Made by a program: the position numbers and the translations under genes. The notes beneath the pieces are model-generated. The model did not search any database and was not told where the DNA came from. It saw only the letters and a program-made list of their open reading frames with translations. This document shows, piece after piece, positions 24,364 to 32,190 of a stretch of 64,000 nt of DNA. The stretch is from Kitasatospora sp. NBC_01246. GTDB lineage: Bacteria; Actinomycetota; Actinomycetes; Streptomycetales; Streptomycetaceae. How positions within the stretch are numbered: position 1 is the stretch's first letter; each line of letters opens with the position of its first letter. Location: contig NZ_CP108484.1 in the NCBI RefSeq assembly GCF_036226505.1, positions 5,022,001 through 5,086,000 on the forward strand. The letters run 5' to 3'.

Positions 24364-25212
24364 CTAGGGCTTGACCGCGCCGTCCGGTCGGTCGCCGGCC
24401 CGCTCGCCGGCCTCCTCGAAGGCCGGATCAAAAGCCGGGTCGAAGGCCGGGTCGTAGGGCGCGGGGGCGGTCTGGGAAACGAGGACGCGCTGGACCCTCG
24501 GCCTGGTCCGCCAGTTGACCCGCCGGACGTCCCGGGCCAGCGCGCCGGGCCGGCAGAGCTCGACGGCCACGGTGACCGCGCCCAGGACGATCCCGGCGGC
24601 CAGCCAGCCGCCCAGCACGTCGCTCGGCCAGTGGACGGCGAGGGCGACCCTCGTCCAGCCGATCGTCAGCACGGTCAGCGCGGCGATCGAACAGGCGGTG
24701 ATCCGCCCGCCGCGTGAGGACCGGTGCCAGACCAGCCCGACCAGGACGGCGCAGGTGATCACGGAGGCCATCGCATGCCCGGACGGGAGGGCCGGGCCGC
24801 CGGCGTGGGCGACCGGGTCGGGGAAGTGCGGCCGCAGGCGGTCGAGGCAGAGCTTCAGGATCCACAGGAAGCCCCAGCCGACCAGCGCCTGGGCCGCCGC
24901 CCAGCAGGCCAGCACCCGGGCCCCGATCAGCCAGAGCCAGAGCGTGGCGGCGCCGAGCAGCGTACGCATGGTGATCGTGCCGCCGATGTCGGTGAGCATC
25001 TGCACCGAGGCGACCCACACTCTTCGGCCCTGGGCGTAGCGGTGCATGTCGTCCACCCAGCCCTGGTCCAGGCGGGCGAGGGGGGACCAGCCGGTCTGCA
25101 CCAGGGTGGCCAGGACCGCGAACAGCGCGGTACAGCCCGCCGCGAGCGCCACGTGCCGGAGCAGGTGGCGATTACGCGGGGTGAGGAGAGGCGAGCTGTT
25201 GGTCAGGTGCAT
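24364..25212 (-). CDS. PAP2-family phosphatase, membrane-bound
   Basis: A 282-residue integral membrane phosphatase. All three PAP2 motifs are visible: KLCLDRLRP, ALPSGHAMAS and TRVALAVHWPSD, with the catalytic His residues in the second and third. The ATG at 25212 is followed by MHLTNSSPLLTPRNRHLLRH and a first transmembrane helix. It probably dephosphorylates undecaprenyl pyrophosphate or phosphatidic acid at the outer face. The last 50 residues are a cytoplasmic tail with three DPAF repeats. The start diverges from hrdD. Confidence 0.9.
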   Translation of the reverse strand: MHLTNSSPLLTPRNRHLLRHVALAAGCTALFAVLATLVQTGWSPLARLDQGWVDDMHRYAQGRRVWVASVQMLTDIGGTITMRTLLGAATLWLWLIGARVLACWAAAQALVGWGFLWILKLCLDRLRPHFPDPVAHAGGPALPSGHAMASVITCAVLVGLVWHRSSRGGRITACSIAALTVLTIGWTRVALAVHWPSDVLGGWLAAGIVLGAVTVAVELCRPGALARDVRRVNWRTRPRVQRVLVSQTAPAPYDPAFDPAFDPAFEEAGERAGDRPDGAVKP

Positions 25213-25742
25213 GGCTGACACCTTCCCAGTGCGTTGTGCTGATCGGACGCCTGCGCGATAGCGATTTGGCATCTTTTGTGCGGAGGATCTGCGTGCGCCG
25301 GGGTGCGGGCGCGGGGCGGCTCCGGGGTGCGGAACCGGCGGCGCCGGCGGCGCCGGCGGGGCCGGGCGGGAACGCGCGCGGCTGCCCGCGGGTTCTCCGG
25401 AGTGAAGGGTCCGCAAAGGAGCGCGCCGACGGCCCCGGCATGGGCGGCCGCGCAGCGGCAAGGCGCCGGGGGGCCGCACCCGCGGTCCCGCCGACCGCTT
25501 TCGGTGAACCGCGCCGTGTGGACCGCCTGCCCGGCACCTGTGGTGCCGGTCCGGTCACGCTCCGTCCAGGGGCGCGGTGAAAACCGGCAGCATACTGCAT
25601 CGGCGGAAGAATCTGAGCGACTTGGGAATGTTGTCCGGAATCTGTTCGTTGGATCGTTACGTGTGAGCCCCGCGGGGCCCGCATTCTTGCCCTCTTGGGG
25701 GCAGGCAGGCAGACCTCGGCAATTCCAGCAAAGGGAGCAAGC
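25213..25742. other. 530-bp regulatory region upstream of hrdD
   Basis: Long non-coding spacer between the divergent PAP2 and hrdD genes. The left part is GC-rich without a convincing open frame. The right part carries a SigR-type promoter (25624-25650) about 90 bp before the hrdD start. The A-rich sequence GTGAAAACCGGCAGCATACTG at 25576-25596, read as overlapping words, may hold another promoter. Long multi-promoter leaders are usual for hrdD. Confidence 0.6.
25624..25650 (+). promoter_or_regulatory. SigR-type promoter of hrdD (GGGAAT-N18-GTT)
   Basis: GGGAAT at 25624-25629 and GTT at 25648-25650 are separated by exactly 18 bases, the consensus for the thiol-stress sigma factor SigR of Streptomyces. 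hrdD is a known SigR target in S. coelicolor. Transcription would start near 25657, leaving a leader of about 85 nt. Confidence 0.85.
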
Positions 25743-26714
25743 ATGGCCACCCGTGCCGTCGTTCGCGACAGGGCCGACCGGACTCGCGCGGCCCGCCCGA
25801 CCAACCTTGAGGCCGACCGTGACCTGGTCGGTATGTATCTCGACGAGATCGCCAGGACGCCCCTGCTCGATGCCGCCGAGGAGGTCGAGCTCTCGCTGCG
25901 GATCGAGGCCGGTGTGTACGCCCAGCACCTGCTGGAGGAGGCGGAGCTCCCCAAGGGTGTGAAGCGTGAGGAGCTGGAGGCGATAGCCGAGGACGCCGAG
26001 CGCGCCAAGGACGTCTTCATCCGCTCCAACCTCCGGCTGGTCGTCGCCGTCGCGCGGCGTTACCCGCGCAGCGGCCTTCCCTTGCTCGACCTCATCCAGG
26101 AGGGCAACGCCGGCCTGGTGCGGGCGGTGGAGAAGTTCGACTACGCCAAGGGTTTCAAGTTCTCCACCTACGCCACCTGGTGGATCCGGCAGGCCATCAC
26201 CCGGTCCATCGCCGACCAGTCGCGCACCATCCGGCTGCCCGTCCACCTGGTCGAGGAGCTGGGCCGGATCCGGCGTGTCCAGCGGGAGAAGTCCAAGGAG
26301 CTGGGCCGCGAGCCGGAGCCGGCCGAGATCGCGGCCGAGCTGGACACCACCGAGGCGCGGATCAAGGATGTCCTGGACTGGGCGCGTGACCCGGTGAGCC
26401 TCAACATGTCCGTCGACGACGAGGGCGAGACCCAGTTCGGCGACCTGGTCGAGGACACCGGGGCGACGTCCCCGGAGGACGCCGTGATGGTCATGCTCCG
26501 CCGCGAGGAGCTGGACGGTCTGATCGGGCGTCTGGACGACCGGACGGCCTCGATCATCCGGTCGCGCTACGGGATGGAGGACGGCCGTGAGCGGACGCTC
26601 ACCGAGGTGGGCAAGCAGCACGGGCTGACGCGGGAGCGGATCCGCCAGATCGAGAAGCACGCGCTGGCCGAGCTGAAGCGGATCGCCGACCACGCGGGCT
26701 TCGAAGCCGCCTGA
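25743..26714 (+). CDS. hrdD: Principal-like sigma factor HrdD (group 2 sigma-70)
   Basis: A 323-residue group 2 sigma factor. It begins MATRAVVRDRADR and has region 1.2 (DLVGMYLDEIARTPLL), region 2 (FIRSNLRLVVAVARRYPRSG, GFKFSTYATWWIRQAITRSI), region 3 and region 4 with the helix-turn-helix LTEVGKQHGLTRERIRQIEK. The beginning MATRAV and total length match HrdD of S. coelicolor rather than HrdA, HrdB or HrdC. It binds core RNA polymerase and shares HrdB-type -10/-35 recognition; the gene is dispensable in Streptomyces. AAAGGGAGC precedes the ATG. Confidence 0.93.
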   Translation: MATRAVVRDRADRTRAARPTNLEADRDLVGMYLDEIARTPLLDAAEEVELSLRIEAGVYAQHLLEEAELPKGVKREELEAIAEDAERAKDVFIRSNLRLVVAVARRYPRSGLPLLDLIQEGNAGLVRAVEKFDYAKGFKFSTYATWWIRQAITRSIADQSRTIRLPVHLVEELGRIRRVQREKSKELGREPEPAEIAAELDTTEARIKDVLDWARDPVSLNMSVDDEGETQFGDLVEDTGATSPEDAVMVMLRREELDGLIGRLDDRTASIIRSRYGMEDGRERTLTEVGKQHGLTRERIRQIEKHALAELKRIADHAGFEAA

Positions 26715-26747
26715 CGGCCTCGCCGCCGCCACCTCGCCGGCGTACCG

Positions 26748-26783
26748 GGGCCCCGGGTGCGGACTCGCTCCGCACCGGGGCCC
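26748..26783. terminator. Stem-loop terminator of hrdD
   Basis: GGGCCCCGGGTGCGGA pairs with TCCGCACCGGGGCCC (one bulged G), loop CTCGC, about 35 bp beyond the hrdD stop. Confidence 0.8.
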
Positions 26784-26868
26784 TTACGCGTCCCCGGCGG
26801 CGGTCGGCACGGGCGCGGGGAGCTTCTAGGCTGGAGGAGTGGACGATGTGCGAGACGGAGGCGGGCCG

Positions 26869-27108
26869 GTGACCGAGCGGGAGCCCAGGCAGGACGGCGG
26901 GGGCAGGACGGACGCCGCGGAGGCCGTGAAGGCGTCCGACGACCCCAAGGCCGCGAGGAAGGGCCGGCTGGTCTTCCGGGACCCGCTGGACCAGCAGTCC
27001 AGTGACGACACCGACGCCGGCTGGGGCGGGCGCCCGGGAACGGCGGACAGTGGTGGACGGGGGCTGGACTGGTACCTGAGCCAGCGCCCGCCGCACCACG
27101 GCGACTGA
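26869..27108 (+). CDS. Small acidic hypothetical protein
   Basis: A 79-residue, charged, Gly/Asp-rich protein ending RGLDWYLSQRPPHHGD. The terminal WYL/RPPHH motif looks like one conserved among short streptomycete proteins encoded near hrdD; no function is known. GGAGG seven bases before the GTG at 26869 supports this start over the GTG at 26839, whose purine run is too close. No signal peptide or membrane segment. It converges with mscL, whose stop is 10 bp away. Confidence 0.65.
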   Translation: MTEREPRQDGGGRTDAAEAVKASDDPKAARKGRLVFRDPLDQQSSDDTDAGWGGRPGTADSGGRGLDWYLSQRPPHHGD

Positions 27109-27118
27109 CGGGGAGTGC

Positions 27119-27532
27119 TCAGCGCTGCCGCGTGACCAGCGCGTCGCGGATCTCGGTCAGCAGCAGGACCTGCTCGGCCTCCGCCTGGACCTCGGTGATG
27201 CCTCTGCGCCGGGCGGCGAGCCTGGTCATCGGCAGGATCAGGCAGAAGTAGACGACGGCCGCGGTAATGACGAACTGCAGGAGGGCGCTCAGCACCGAGC
27301 CCCACAGGATGAGGACCCCGGACGTGACCTCGCCGGTCGCGCTCAGCTCGCAGGGGCCCTTGAGGCAGGAACTGTAGGCACCCAGGTCCTTGGCCCCGAA
27401 GGCGCCGACGATCGGGTTGATCACGCCCTTGACGAAGGCGTTGATGATGTTGGTGAACGCCGCGCCGATGACGACGGCGACGGCGAGTTCGACGACATTT
27501 CCGCGCAGCAGGAATTCCTTGAAGCCTTTCAT
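27119..27532 (-). CDS. mscL: Large-conductance mechanosensitive channel MscL
   Basis: A 137-residue pentameric channel subunit that opens under membrane tension to release solutes on hypo-osmotic shock. MKGFKEFLLRGNVVELAVAV is the family start; the first pore helix is VVELAVAVVIGAAFTNIINA and the second is LLQFVITAAVVYFCLILPMT. The periplasmic loop contains a Cys pair (SCLKGPCE) that could form a disulfide. The C-terminal helix ends in EVQAEAEQVLLLTEIRDAL. No strong ribosome-binding site precedes the ATG. It is downstream of a possible SAF-protein remnant on the same strand. Confidence 0.95.
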   Translation of the reverse strand: MKGFKEFLLRGNVVELAVAVVIGAAFTNIINAFVKGVINPIVGAFGAKDLGAYSSCLKGPCELSATGEVTSGVLILWGSVLSALLQFVITAAVVYFCLILPMTRLAARRRGITEVQAEAEQVLLLTEIRDALVTRQR

Positions 27533-27561
27533 GCCGCGTGAACGACGAAGTCGTGTTCCGG

Positions 27562-27843
27562 TCACGGGTGAGCTTCGAGGTGTTCCGATTGACAACCCGA
27601 TCGGCCGACCGACGCGGCGCCCGGAGGGGAGAGACCCGCCCGCGCGGGCCCGACGGCCAGCGCGGCCGACAGGGCGATCAGCAGCAGGGCGGGCACCCCG
27701 AGCCGGTGCCGGGCGGCCCGGCGGAGCCGGTGGAGGCGGCCACCGCCACGCCGGATCGGCGCGAAGGGCGGCACCTCCCGCCGGGGCGGAACGGCCGGGG
27801 CGGGGAGCGGCGGGAATCGCGGGGGGAGGCTCGTGGTCGACAT
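27562..27843 (-). pseudogene. Possible remnant of an SAF-domain membrane protein
   Basis: A 93-codon frame beginning MSTTSLPPRFPPLPAP, with a basic stretch (GRLHRLRRAARHRLG) and one transmembrane helix (VPALLLIALSAALAVGPARA). In many streptomycetes the gene beside mscL encodes an SAF-domain (RcpC/CpaB-like) protein with a similar basic-then-TM start and a domain of over 100 residues after it. Here the frame stops 25 codons after the helix and no SAF domain follows before mscL. It may be a truncated gene or chance; no ribosome-binding site is evident. Confidence 0.3.
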
Positions 27844-28049
27844 GGGCACCACCGGTGGTCGCGGGGCGCCGGTCCGGGGTGCGGGCCGGCTCTTCCGACG
27901 CACACTCTGGGCGGCCCACGGGGCGGGTGGAAGTCCTGTCCCCAGGTCTGTGGACAACTCGGCCCTGTGGACAACTCCGTACGCCCGAACGGGGTAGTGG
28001 GCCCATCGGCGGTTGACCGCGAGCGGCCTGCCTCCGCCCGGGCACGCGA

Positions 28050-28090
28050 AAGGCCCGCGGGCCGCGCGATGGCGCGGGCCCCCGGGCCTT
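28050..28090. terminator. Stem-loop terminator of fmdB
   Basis: AAGGCCCGCGGGCC pairs with GGCCCCCGGGCCTT (one mismatch), 15 bp beyond the leftward fmdB stop. Confidence 0.7.
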
Positions 28091-28104
28091 GCGAAGTTCT
28101 GGTC

Positions 28105-28443
28105 TCAGCCGGCCGGCTTCGCCGCCGGAGCCGAGCTCGCGGCAGCGGTCGAGCCGCCCGAGGACGACGAGGACGAGGTCGAAGCAGCCGACGACGAGCC
28201 GGACGAGGACGAATCCGACGAGGTCGAGTTCGACGACGAGCCGGTGCCCACCGAGCTGCTGGACGAGGATCGGCTGTCGGTCCGGTAGAAGCCGGAGCCC
28301 TTGAAGACCACACCCACGGCCGAGAAGACCTTGCGGAGCCGTCCCTGGCAGTCGGGGCACGTGGTCAGCGCCTCGTCGGTGAACTTCTGCACCGCCTCCA
28401 GGCCGTTGCCGCACTCGGTGCACTGGTACTGGTACGTGGGCAC
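28105..28443 (-). CDS. FmdB-family zinc-ribbon protein with Ser-rich tail
   Basis: A 112-residue protein. The first 55 residues are the FmdB regulatory-protein domain: PTYQYQCTECGNGLEAVQKF, then TTCPDCQGRLRKVFSAVGVV and FKGSGFYRTD. The two CxxC pairs bind zinc. The following 55 residues are almost entirely Ser, Gly, Thr and Ala, a disordered tail. GGAGG seven bases before a GTG at 28443 fixes the start. Immediately upstream and overlapping the ribosome-binding site is a CIRCE-like element, implying control by HrcA and induction by heat or protein misfolding. The molecular role of FmdB proteins is unknown. Confidence 0.9.
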   Translation of the reverse strand: MPTYQYQCTECGNGLEAVQKFTDEALTTCPDCQGRLRKVFSAVGVVFKGSGFYRTDSRSSSSSSVGTGSSSNSTSSDSSSSGSSSAASTSSSSSSGGSTAAASSAPAAKPAG

Positions 28444-28454
28444 TTGTCTTCCTC

Positions 28455-28481
28455 CTGGCACTCTCGCCTGATGAGTGCTAA
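28455..28481 (-). promoter_or_regulatory. CIRCE-like element (HrcA operator) upstream of fmdB
   Basis: Read on the minus strand: TTAGCACTC-N9-GAGTGCCAG. The consensus CIRCE is TTAGCACTC-N9-GAGTGCTAA. The first arm is perfect, the spacer is exactly 9 bases and the second arm matches at 7 of 9. It ends in the AGGAGG ribosome-binding site of fmdB, 12 bp before the GTG, the same position CIRCE takes in groES leaders. Confidence 0.8.
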
Positions 28482-28505
28482 CGATGGTCAATGATGCGGC
28501 ATTCC

Positions 28506-28521
28506 GCTGGATCAGTCCAGC
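28506..28521. promoter_or_regulatory. Palindrome GCTGGA-N4-TCCAGC
   Basis: A perfect 6-bp-arm dyad 25 bp upstream of the CIRCE-like element, in the expected fmdB promoter region. It could be a second operator or chance. Confidence 0.35.
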
Positions 28522-28684
28522 GACTCGAATGTGAGATGAGCCGGGGGCGCGCCGAAGCACCCGTTCCCCCGCCCGCCGGAAGCCGGCCGCCGAGGGCCGC
28601 CGCCCCGGCCCGGACCCGCCGCCCGACCGGCCGGACGCGTCCGACCCGACCCGGCGCCCGACCCGGCGCCCCGAGCCCCGCCGC

Positions 28685-30097
28685 TCAGCCCTTCGCCGCC
28701 CCGACCAGCTGCGGAGCCGAGCCCCGCTCGTTCGCGCCCGCGACCACCGTGCTCGCCGCGCCCGGCGCGATCAGCAGGTGCCGCAGCGCGACCAGCGCGA
28801 CCAGGCCGAGCCCGGCACCGGCCATCGGCACCAGGAACCCGGCCGACGGCCCGTGTCCGTCGATCAGCCGTCCGGCGACCGTGGACCCGGCCGCCAGGCC
28901 CAGCCCGATGGCACCGGTCAGCCAGGTGAAGGCCTCGGTCTTGGCGCCGTCCGCGACCAGCGTCTCGACCAGGGTGTACCCGGTGATCAGCGTCGGTGCG
29001 ATGGCCAGGCCGCAGACCAGCCCGGCAACGGACAGCGCGACCAGGTTGGGCATCGCCCAGAGCGTCGAGCAGCCCACGACCAGCAGCGCGTAGCTGGCCA
29101 GCATCCGGTGCCGGGCGGCCCGGCGCCAGGCGACCATGCCGTACAGCACGCCGGCCAGCATCGAGCCGCCGGCGAAGATCCCGTACACGGTGCCGTTGGC
29201 GCCGGGCTGGCCGACCGACTCGGTGAACGCGGTGACCGACACCTGCATGGCGCCGAAGACGGTGCCGACGCCCAGGAACGCGCCGGCCAGCAGCCGGACG
29301 CCGGGGGAGGAGAGCGCGGAGACCCGGCGGACGCCGGGCTGGTGCGGGTGCCGGGCCGGCGCGGTGCGCCGCTGGGCGGCGAAGGCCAGTCCGCCGACCA
29401 CGGTCAGCGCGGCCTCGGCGATCAGCCCGGCGGCGGGCGTGACCGAGGTGGCGATGGCGCCGGCGAGCACCGGGCCGATCACGAAGGTGAACTCGTCCGT
29501 CACGGACTCGAAGGCGAAGGCGGTGTTGAGCTTGGCGGCCGACAGCGCGGACGCCGAGCGTCCGCCGGCCGCACCCTCGGCGGAGAGCTTGGCGACCCAG
29601 CGGGACCGGACCATCGCGCCGACCTGCGGCACGCTGGCGCCGGCCGGGGCGGCGGCGAGGAAGAGGGTCCAGACCGGGGCGTGGCCCAGGGCCAGCGCGA
29701 TCAGCGCGCCGACCGAGACCGCGTGCACGATCACGGTCGGGACGAGCACGGCGGCTTGGCCGTAGCGGTCGGCCAGCCGGCCGGTCTGCGGGCCGATGAA
29801 GGCCTGGGCGACGGCGGAGACCGCCGCGACGCTGCCGGCCGTGCCGTAGGAGCCGTGGGTGTCCAGCACCAGCAGGACGATGCCCAGGCTGAGCATCGCG
29901 TACGGGAGCCGCGCGGCGAAGGCGGGGGCCAGGAACGTCCAGGCCCCGGGGGTGCGCAGCAGTGCGCCGTACCCGACGCGGGCGGGTGCGCCCTGGTCGG
30001 CGGTGGCCCCGGTGCCCGGCCGGGTGTCCGGGAGCGTGTCGGTGGCCAGGGCGGCGCGGGTGTCCGCGGTGTTCTCGACCGTTCGGCGGGCCGTCAC
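28685..30097 (-). CDS. MFS transporter
   Basis: A 470-residue major facilitator with 12 predicted helices. After a 45-residue hydrophilic start comes YGALLRTPGAWTFLAPAFAA and the motif-A-like loop GPQTGRLADRYGQAAVLVPT between helices 2 and 3. It resembles the drug-efflux/unknown-substrate MFS group common in actinobacteria; no substrate can be inferred. GGAAGGA five bases before the GTG at 30097 supports that start; an ATG at 30136 is possible. The upstream region has a GCGCGT-N5-ACGCGC dyad (30300-30316). No regulator gene is adjacent. Confidence 0.88.
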   Translation of the reverse strand: MTARRTVENTADTRAALATDTLPDTRPGTGATADQGAPARVGYGALLRTPGAWTFLAPAFAARLPYAMLSLGIVLLVLDTHGSYGTAGSVAAVSAVAQAFIGPQTGRLADRYGQAAVLVPTVIVHAVSVGALIALALGHAPVWTLFLAAAPAGASVPQVGAMVRSRWVAKLSAEGAAGGRSASALSAAKLNTAFAFESVTDEFTFVIGPVLAGAIATSVTPAAGLIAEAALTVVGGLAFAAQRRTAPARHPHQPGVRRVSALSSPGVRLLAGAFLGVGTVFGAMQVSVTAFTESVGQPGANGTVYGIFAGGSMLAGVLYGMVAWRRAARHRMLASYALLVVGCSTLWAMPNLVALSVAGLVCGLAIAPTLITGYTLVETLVADGAKTEAFTWLTGAIGLGLAAGSTVAGRLIDGHGPSAGFLVPMAGAGLGLVALVALRHLLIAPGAASTVVAGANERGSAPQLVGAAKG

Positions 30098-30398
30098 GGT
30101 CGTCCTTCCTGCTGCCTGGTAGCGCGGAAGGGGCATGGGGTGGCCCCGACGGCGCCGAGAGTCGTCCTCTCGCGCGTCGACCGGGGTAGTTACCGGGCCC
30201 GCCCGGCGTGGTTGCCGGGATCCGGGCCGCGGCCGCCGAGCGGTCGCGCCAACTCTGCTTCAGGCAGATGCTGGGGTGTTTCGATCGTTCTGCATATACG
30301 CGCGTAGATGACGCGCTACCCCCACCATACAGAGGACATCCAGATCTGTCCCGTCCATCGGAGGTGAACGCTGGACGAACCCCCCGTGGTCATCGCGG
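30098..30398. other. 301-bp region with MFS promoter
   Basis: Between the MFS start and the antiporter stop, both leftward. It contains a TATATGC A/T-rich core and the dyad at 30300-30316. No terminator for the antiporter gene was seen. Confidence 0.5.
30300..30316. promoter_or_regulatory. Inverted repeat GCGCGT-N5-ACGCGC
   Basis: A perfect 6-bp-arm dyad next to TATACG/TATATG promoter-like sequence, about 205 bp upstream of the MFS gene start. Candidate operator for a transporter regulator; the regulator is unknown. Confidence 0.35.
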
Positions 30399-31886
30399 TC
30401 ACCGCCGCCCGTACAGCCACCCCGCGAGCTTGCCGCCCTTGTCCACGGCCCGCAGCCGCCGCTCGGCGGCCTCGCTGACCTCGTCGGTGGTCACGACCAG
30501 CAGTTCGTCGCCGCCGCGCAGCACGGTGGCCTTGTCCGGGACGAAGCTGCTGCCCTCCCGGACGACCAGGGTCACCGCCGCGCCGGCCGGCAGCCGCAGC
30601 TCGCCGATCTCCACGCCGGACATCCTGGAACTCGGCGACAGCGCCACCGACAGCAGGTGTCCGTGCAGCTTCTCCAGGGGCGCGGACTCGATGCCGAGGT
30701 CCTGGCCCATCGAGCCCTCGGAGATCTTCAGCCACTTGGCGACCCAGGGCAGGGTCGGGCCCTGGAGCAGGGTGAAGACCACGACCAGGATGAAGACGAT
30801 GTTGAAGACGTCGTGGGCCATCGGCGTGCCGGCCACCATCGGGATGGTCGCCAGCACGATGGGCACCGCCCCGCGCAGCCCGGCCCAGCTGAGCAGCGCC
30901 TGCTCGCGGCCGGGCAGCTTGAAGGGCGTCAGCGTGATCACCACGGACAGCGGCCTGGCCAGGAAGACCAGCACGGTGCCGATCACCAGCGCGGGCACCA
31001 CGGCCGAGCCCATGGTCTCGGGGGTGCAGAGCAGGCCGAGCAGCACGAACATGCCGATCTGCCCGATCCAGGCCAGTCCGTCGGCGAAGCCGCGGACGGC
31101 GGGCCCGTGCGGCAGTTTGGCGTTCCCCAGGATGACCGCGCTGATGTAGACGGCGAGGAAGCCGGAGCCGTGCAGCAGCGCGCCGCCGGCGTAGGCGAGC
31201 ACGGTGAGCGCCAGGACGGCGATCGGGTAGAGGCCGGAGGACGGCAGGGCGACGTGCTTGATCCCGAACGCGCCCAGCTTGCCGACCGTGAGGCCGACCG
31301 CGGCCCCGATGGCCAGCTCGGCGACGATCGTGCCGATCAGGACGTACCAGGAGTCGAGTTCACCGGTGGTGGCGAAGGCGACGACGAGGATCACCACGGG
31401 GGCGTCGTTGAAGCCCGACTCGGCCTCCAGGAGCCCGGTCAGCCGGTGCGGCAGCGGGACCATCCGCAGCACGGAGAAGACGGCGGCCGCGTCGGTCGAG
31501 GAGACGATCGCGCCGAGCAGCATGGACGTCCGCCAGTCCAGGCCGACCAGCCAGTGCGCGCCGGCCGCGGTCACGAAGACGCTGATCCCGACGCCGACCG
31601 TGGCGAGCACGGTGGCGGCCGGCATCACGGGTCTGACCTCGCGCCAGCTCGTCTTGAGACCGCCCTCGGCCAGGATGACGACCAGTGCGGCGTAGCCGAT
31701 CACCTGGGTCAGCGCGGCGTTGTTGAAGGCGAAGCCCAGGCCGTTCTGGCCGAGGGCGACGCCGATGCCGAGGTAGATCAGCAGGCTGGGCAGCCCCGAC
31801 CGGGTCGAGATGCGCACGGCGACCACCGCGACCAGCAGGATCACGGAGAATTCGAGGAGCAGCCGGTTCAGGTGGTCGACATTCAC
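30399..31886 (-). CDS. Potassium/proton antiporter (CPA1 with TrkA-C domain)
   Basis: A 495-residue cation/proton exchanger of the CvrA/NhaP2 type. Twelve or so helices carry the conserved EGGL of helix 4 and SSTDAAAVFSVLR and LEAESGFNDAPVVI, with acidic residues of the ion site. The last 90 residues form a TrkA-C (RCK_C) domain (AVTLVVREGSSFVPDKATVL, then GGDELLVVTTDEVSEAAERR) that senses ligand such as nucleotides or c-di-AMP in related transporters. It probably expels potassium in exchange for protons. The start is ATG 31886; the promoter region holds a TCCGCTAGCGGA palindrome and an A/T-rich block. Confidence 0.9.
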   Translation of the reverse strand: MNVDHLNRLLLEFSVILLVAVVAVRISTRSGLPSLLIYLGIGVALGQNGLGFAFNNAALTQVIGYAALVVILAEGGLKTSWREVRPVMPAATVLATVGVGISVFVTAAGAHWLVGLDWRTSMLLGAIVSSTDAAAVFSVLRMVPLPHRLTGLLEAESGFNDAPVVILVVAFATTGELDSWYVLIGTIVAELAIGAAVGLTVGKLGAFGIKHVALPSSGLYPIAVLALTVLAYAGGALLHGSGFLAVYISAVILGNAKLPHGPAVRGFADGLAWIGQIGMFVLLGLLCTPETMGSAVVPALVIGTVLVFLARPLSVVITLTPFKLPGREQALLSWAGLRGAVPIVLATIPMVAGTPMAHDVFNIVFILVVVFTLLQGPTLPWVAKWLKISEGSMGQDLGIESAPLEKLHGHLLSVALSPSSRMSGVEIGELRLPAGAAVTLVVREGSSFVPDKATVLRGGDELLVVTTDEVSEAAERRLRAVDKGGKLAGWLYGRR

Positions 31887-32190
31887 GCAGGGGCACCTCG
31901 GGCAGGCTGGGGGCGGGCGGGGTGTCTGGTGGCGGTGAGGCCGGGGGGAGCCGACCGGCCGGGGGCGATTGCTCCGCTAGCGGATCGTTACTCAGTCTAA
32001 CATTTTGCCATATCTTTAGCTTCACCGTTCACACGGGTCCCTTCCCACCCTCCGCTGACCTCGTCCGATCCCACCGTGAACGTCCCCCGTGCACGCCCGC
32101 CAGTGGACTCGGCCTAATGTGGTCCCCTGTCATGGCCGTGTGCCCTGGACATGCCCGCCCGTCCCCCAGTCGAGGACCGCAAGGACCCAG
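31887..32190. other. 304-bp divergent promoter region
   Basis: Between the leftward antiporter and the rightward penicillin acylase. It contains TCCGCTAGCGGA, a 12-bp perfect palindrome (31973-31984), next to an A/T-rich block (31985-32030) that is the most promoter-like sequence here. No RNA structure of riboswitch size was recognised. Confidence 0.5.
31973..31984. promoter_or_regulatory. Perfect palindrome TCCGCTAGCGGA
   Basis: Twelve-base perfect dyad about 90 bp upstream of the antiporter start and flanking its probable promoter. Candidate operator; the regulator is unknown. Confidence 0.35.

Larger units (their letters stand above)
27533..28104. other. 570-bp region between fmdB and mscL
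   Basis: Contains only the doubtful open frame at 27562-27843 and the fmdB terminator at 28050-28090. Between 27940 and 27990 there is a CTGTGGACAACT-type direct repeat (TGTGGACAACTC twice, 12 bp apart). No other gene could be supported. Confidence 0.5.

Noticed and set aside
31887..31970. Possible riboswitch in the leader of the K+/H+ antiporter
   Set aside because: The leader after the A/T-rich promoter block is only about 85 nt and shows no known riboswitch features.
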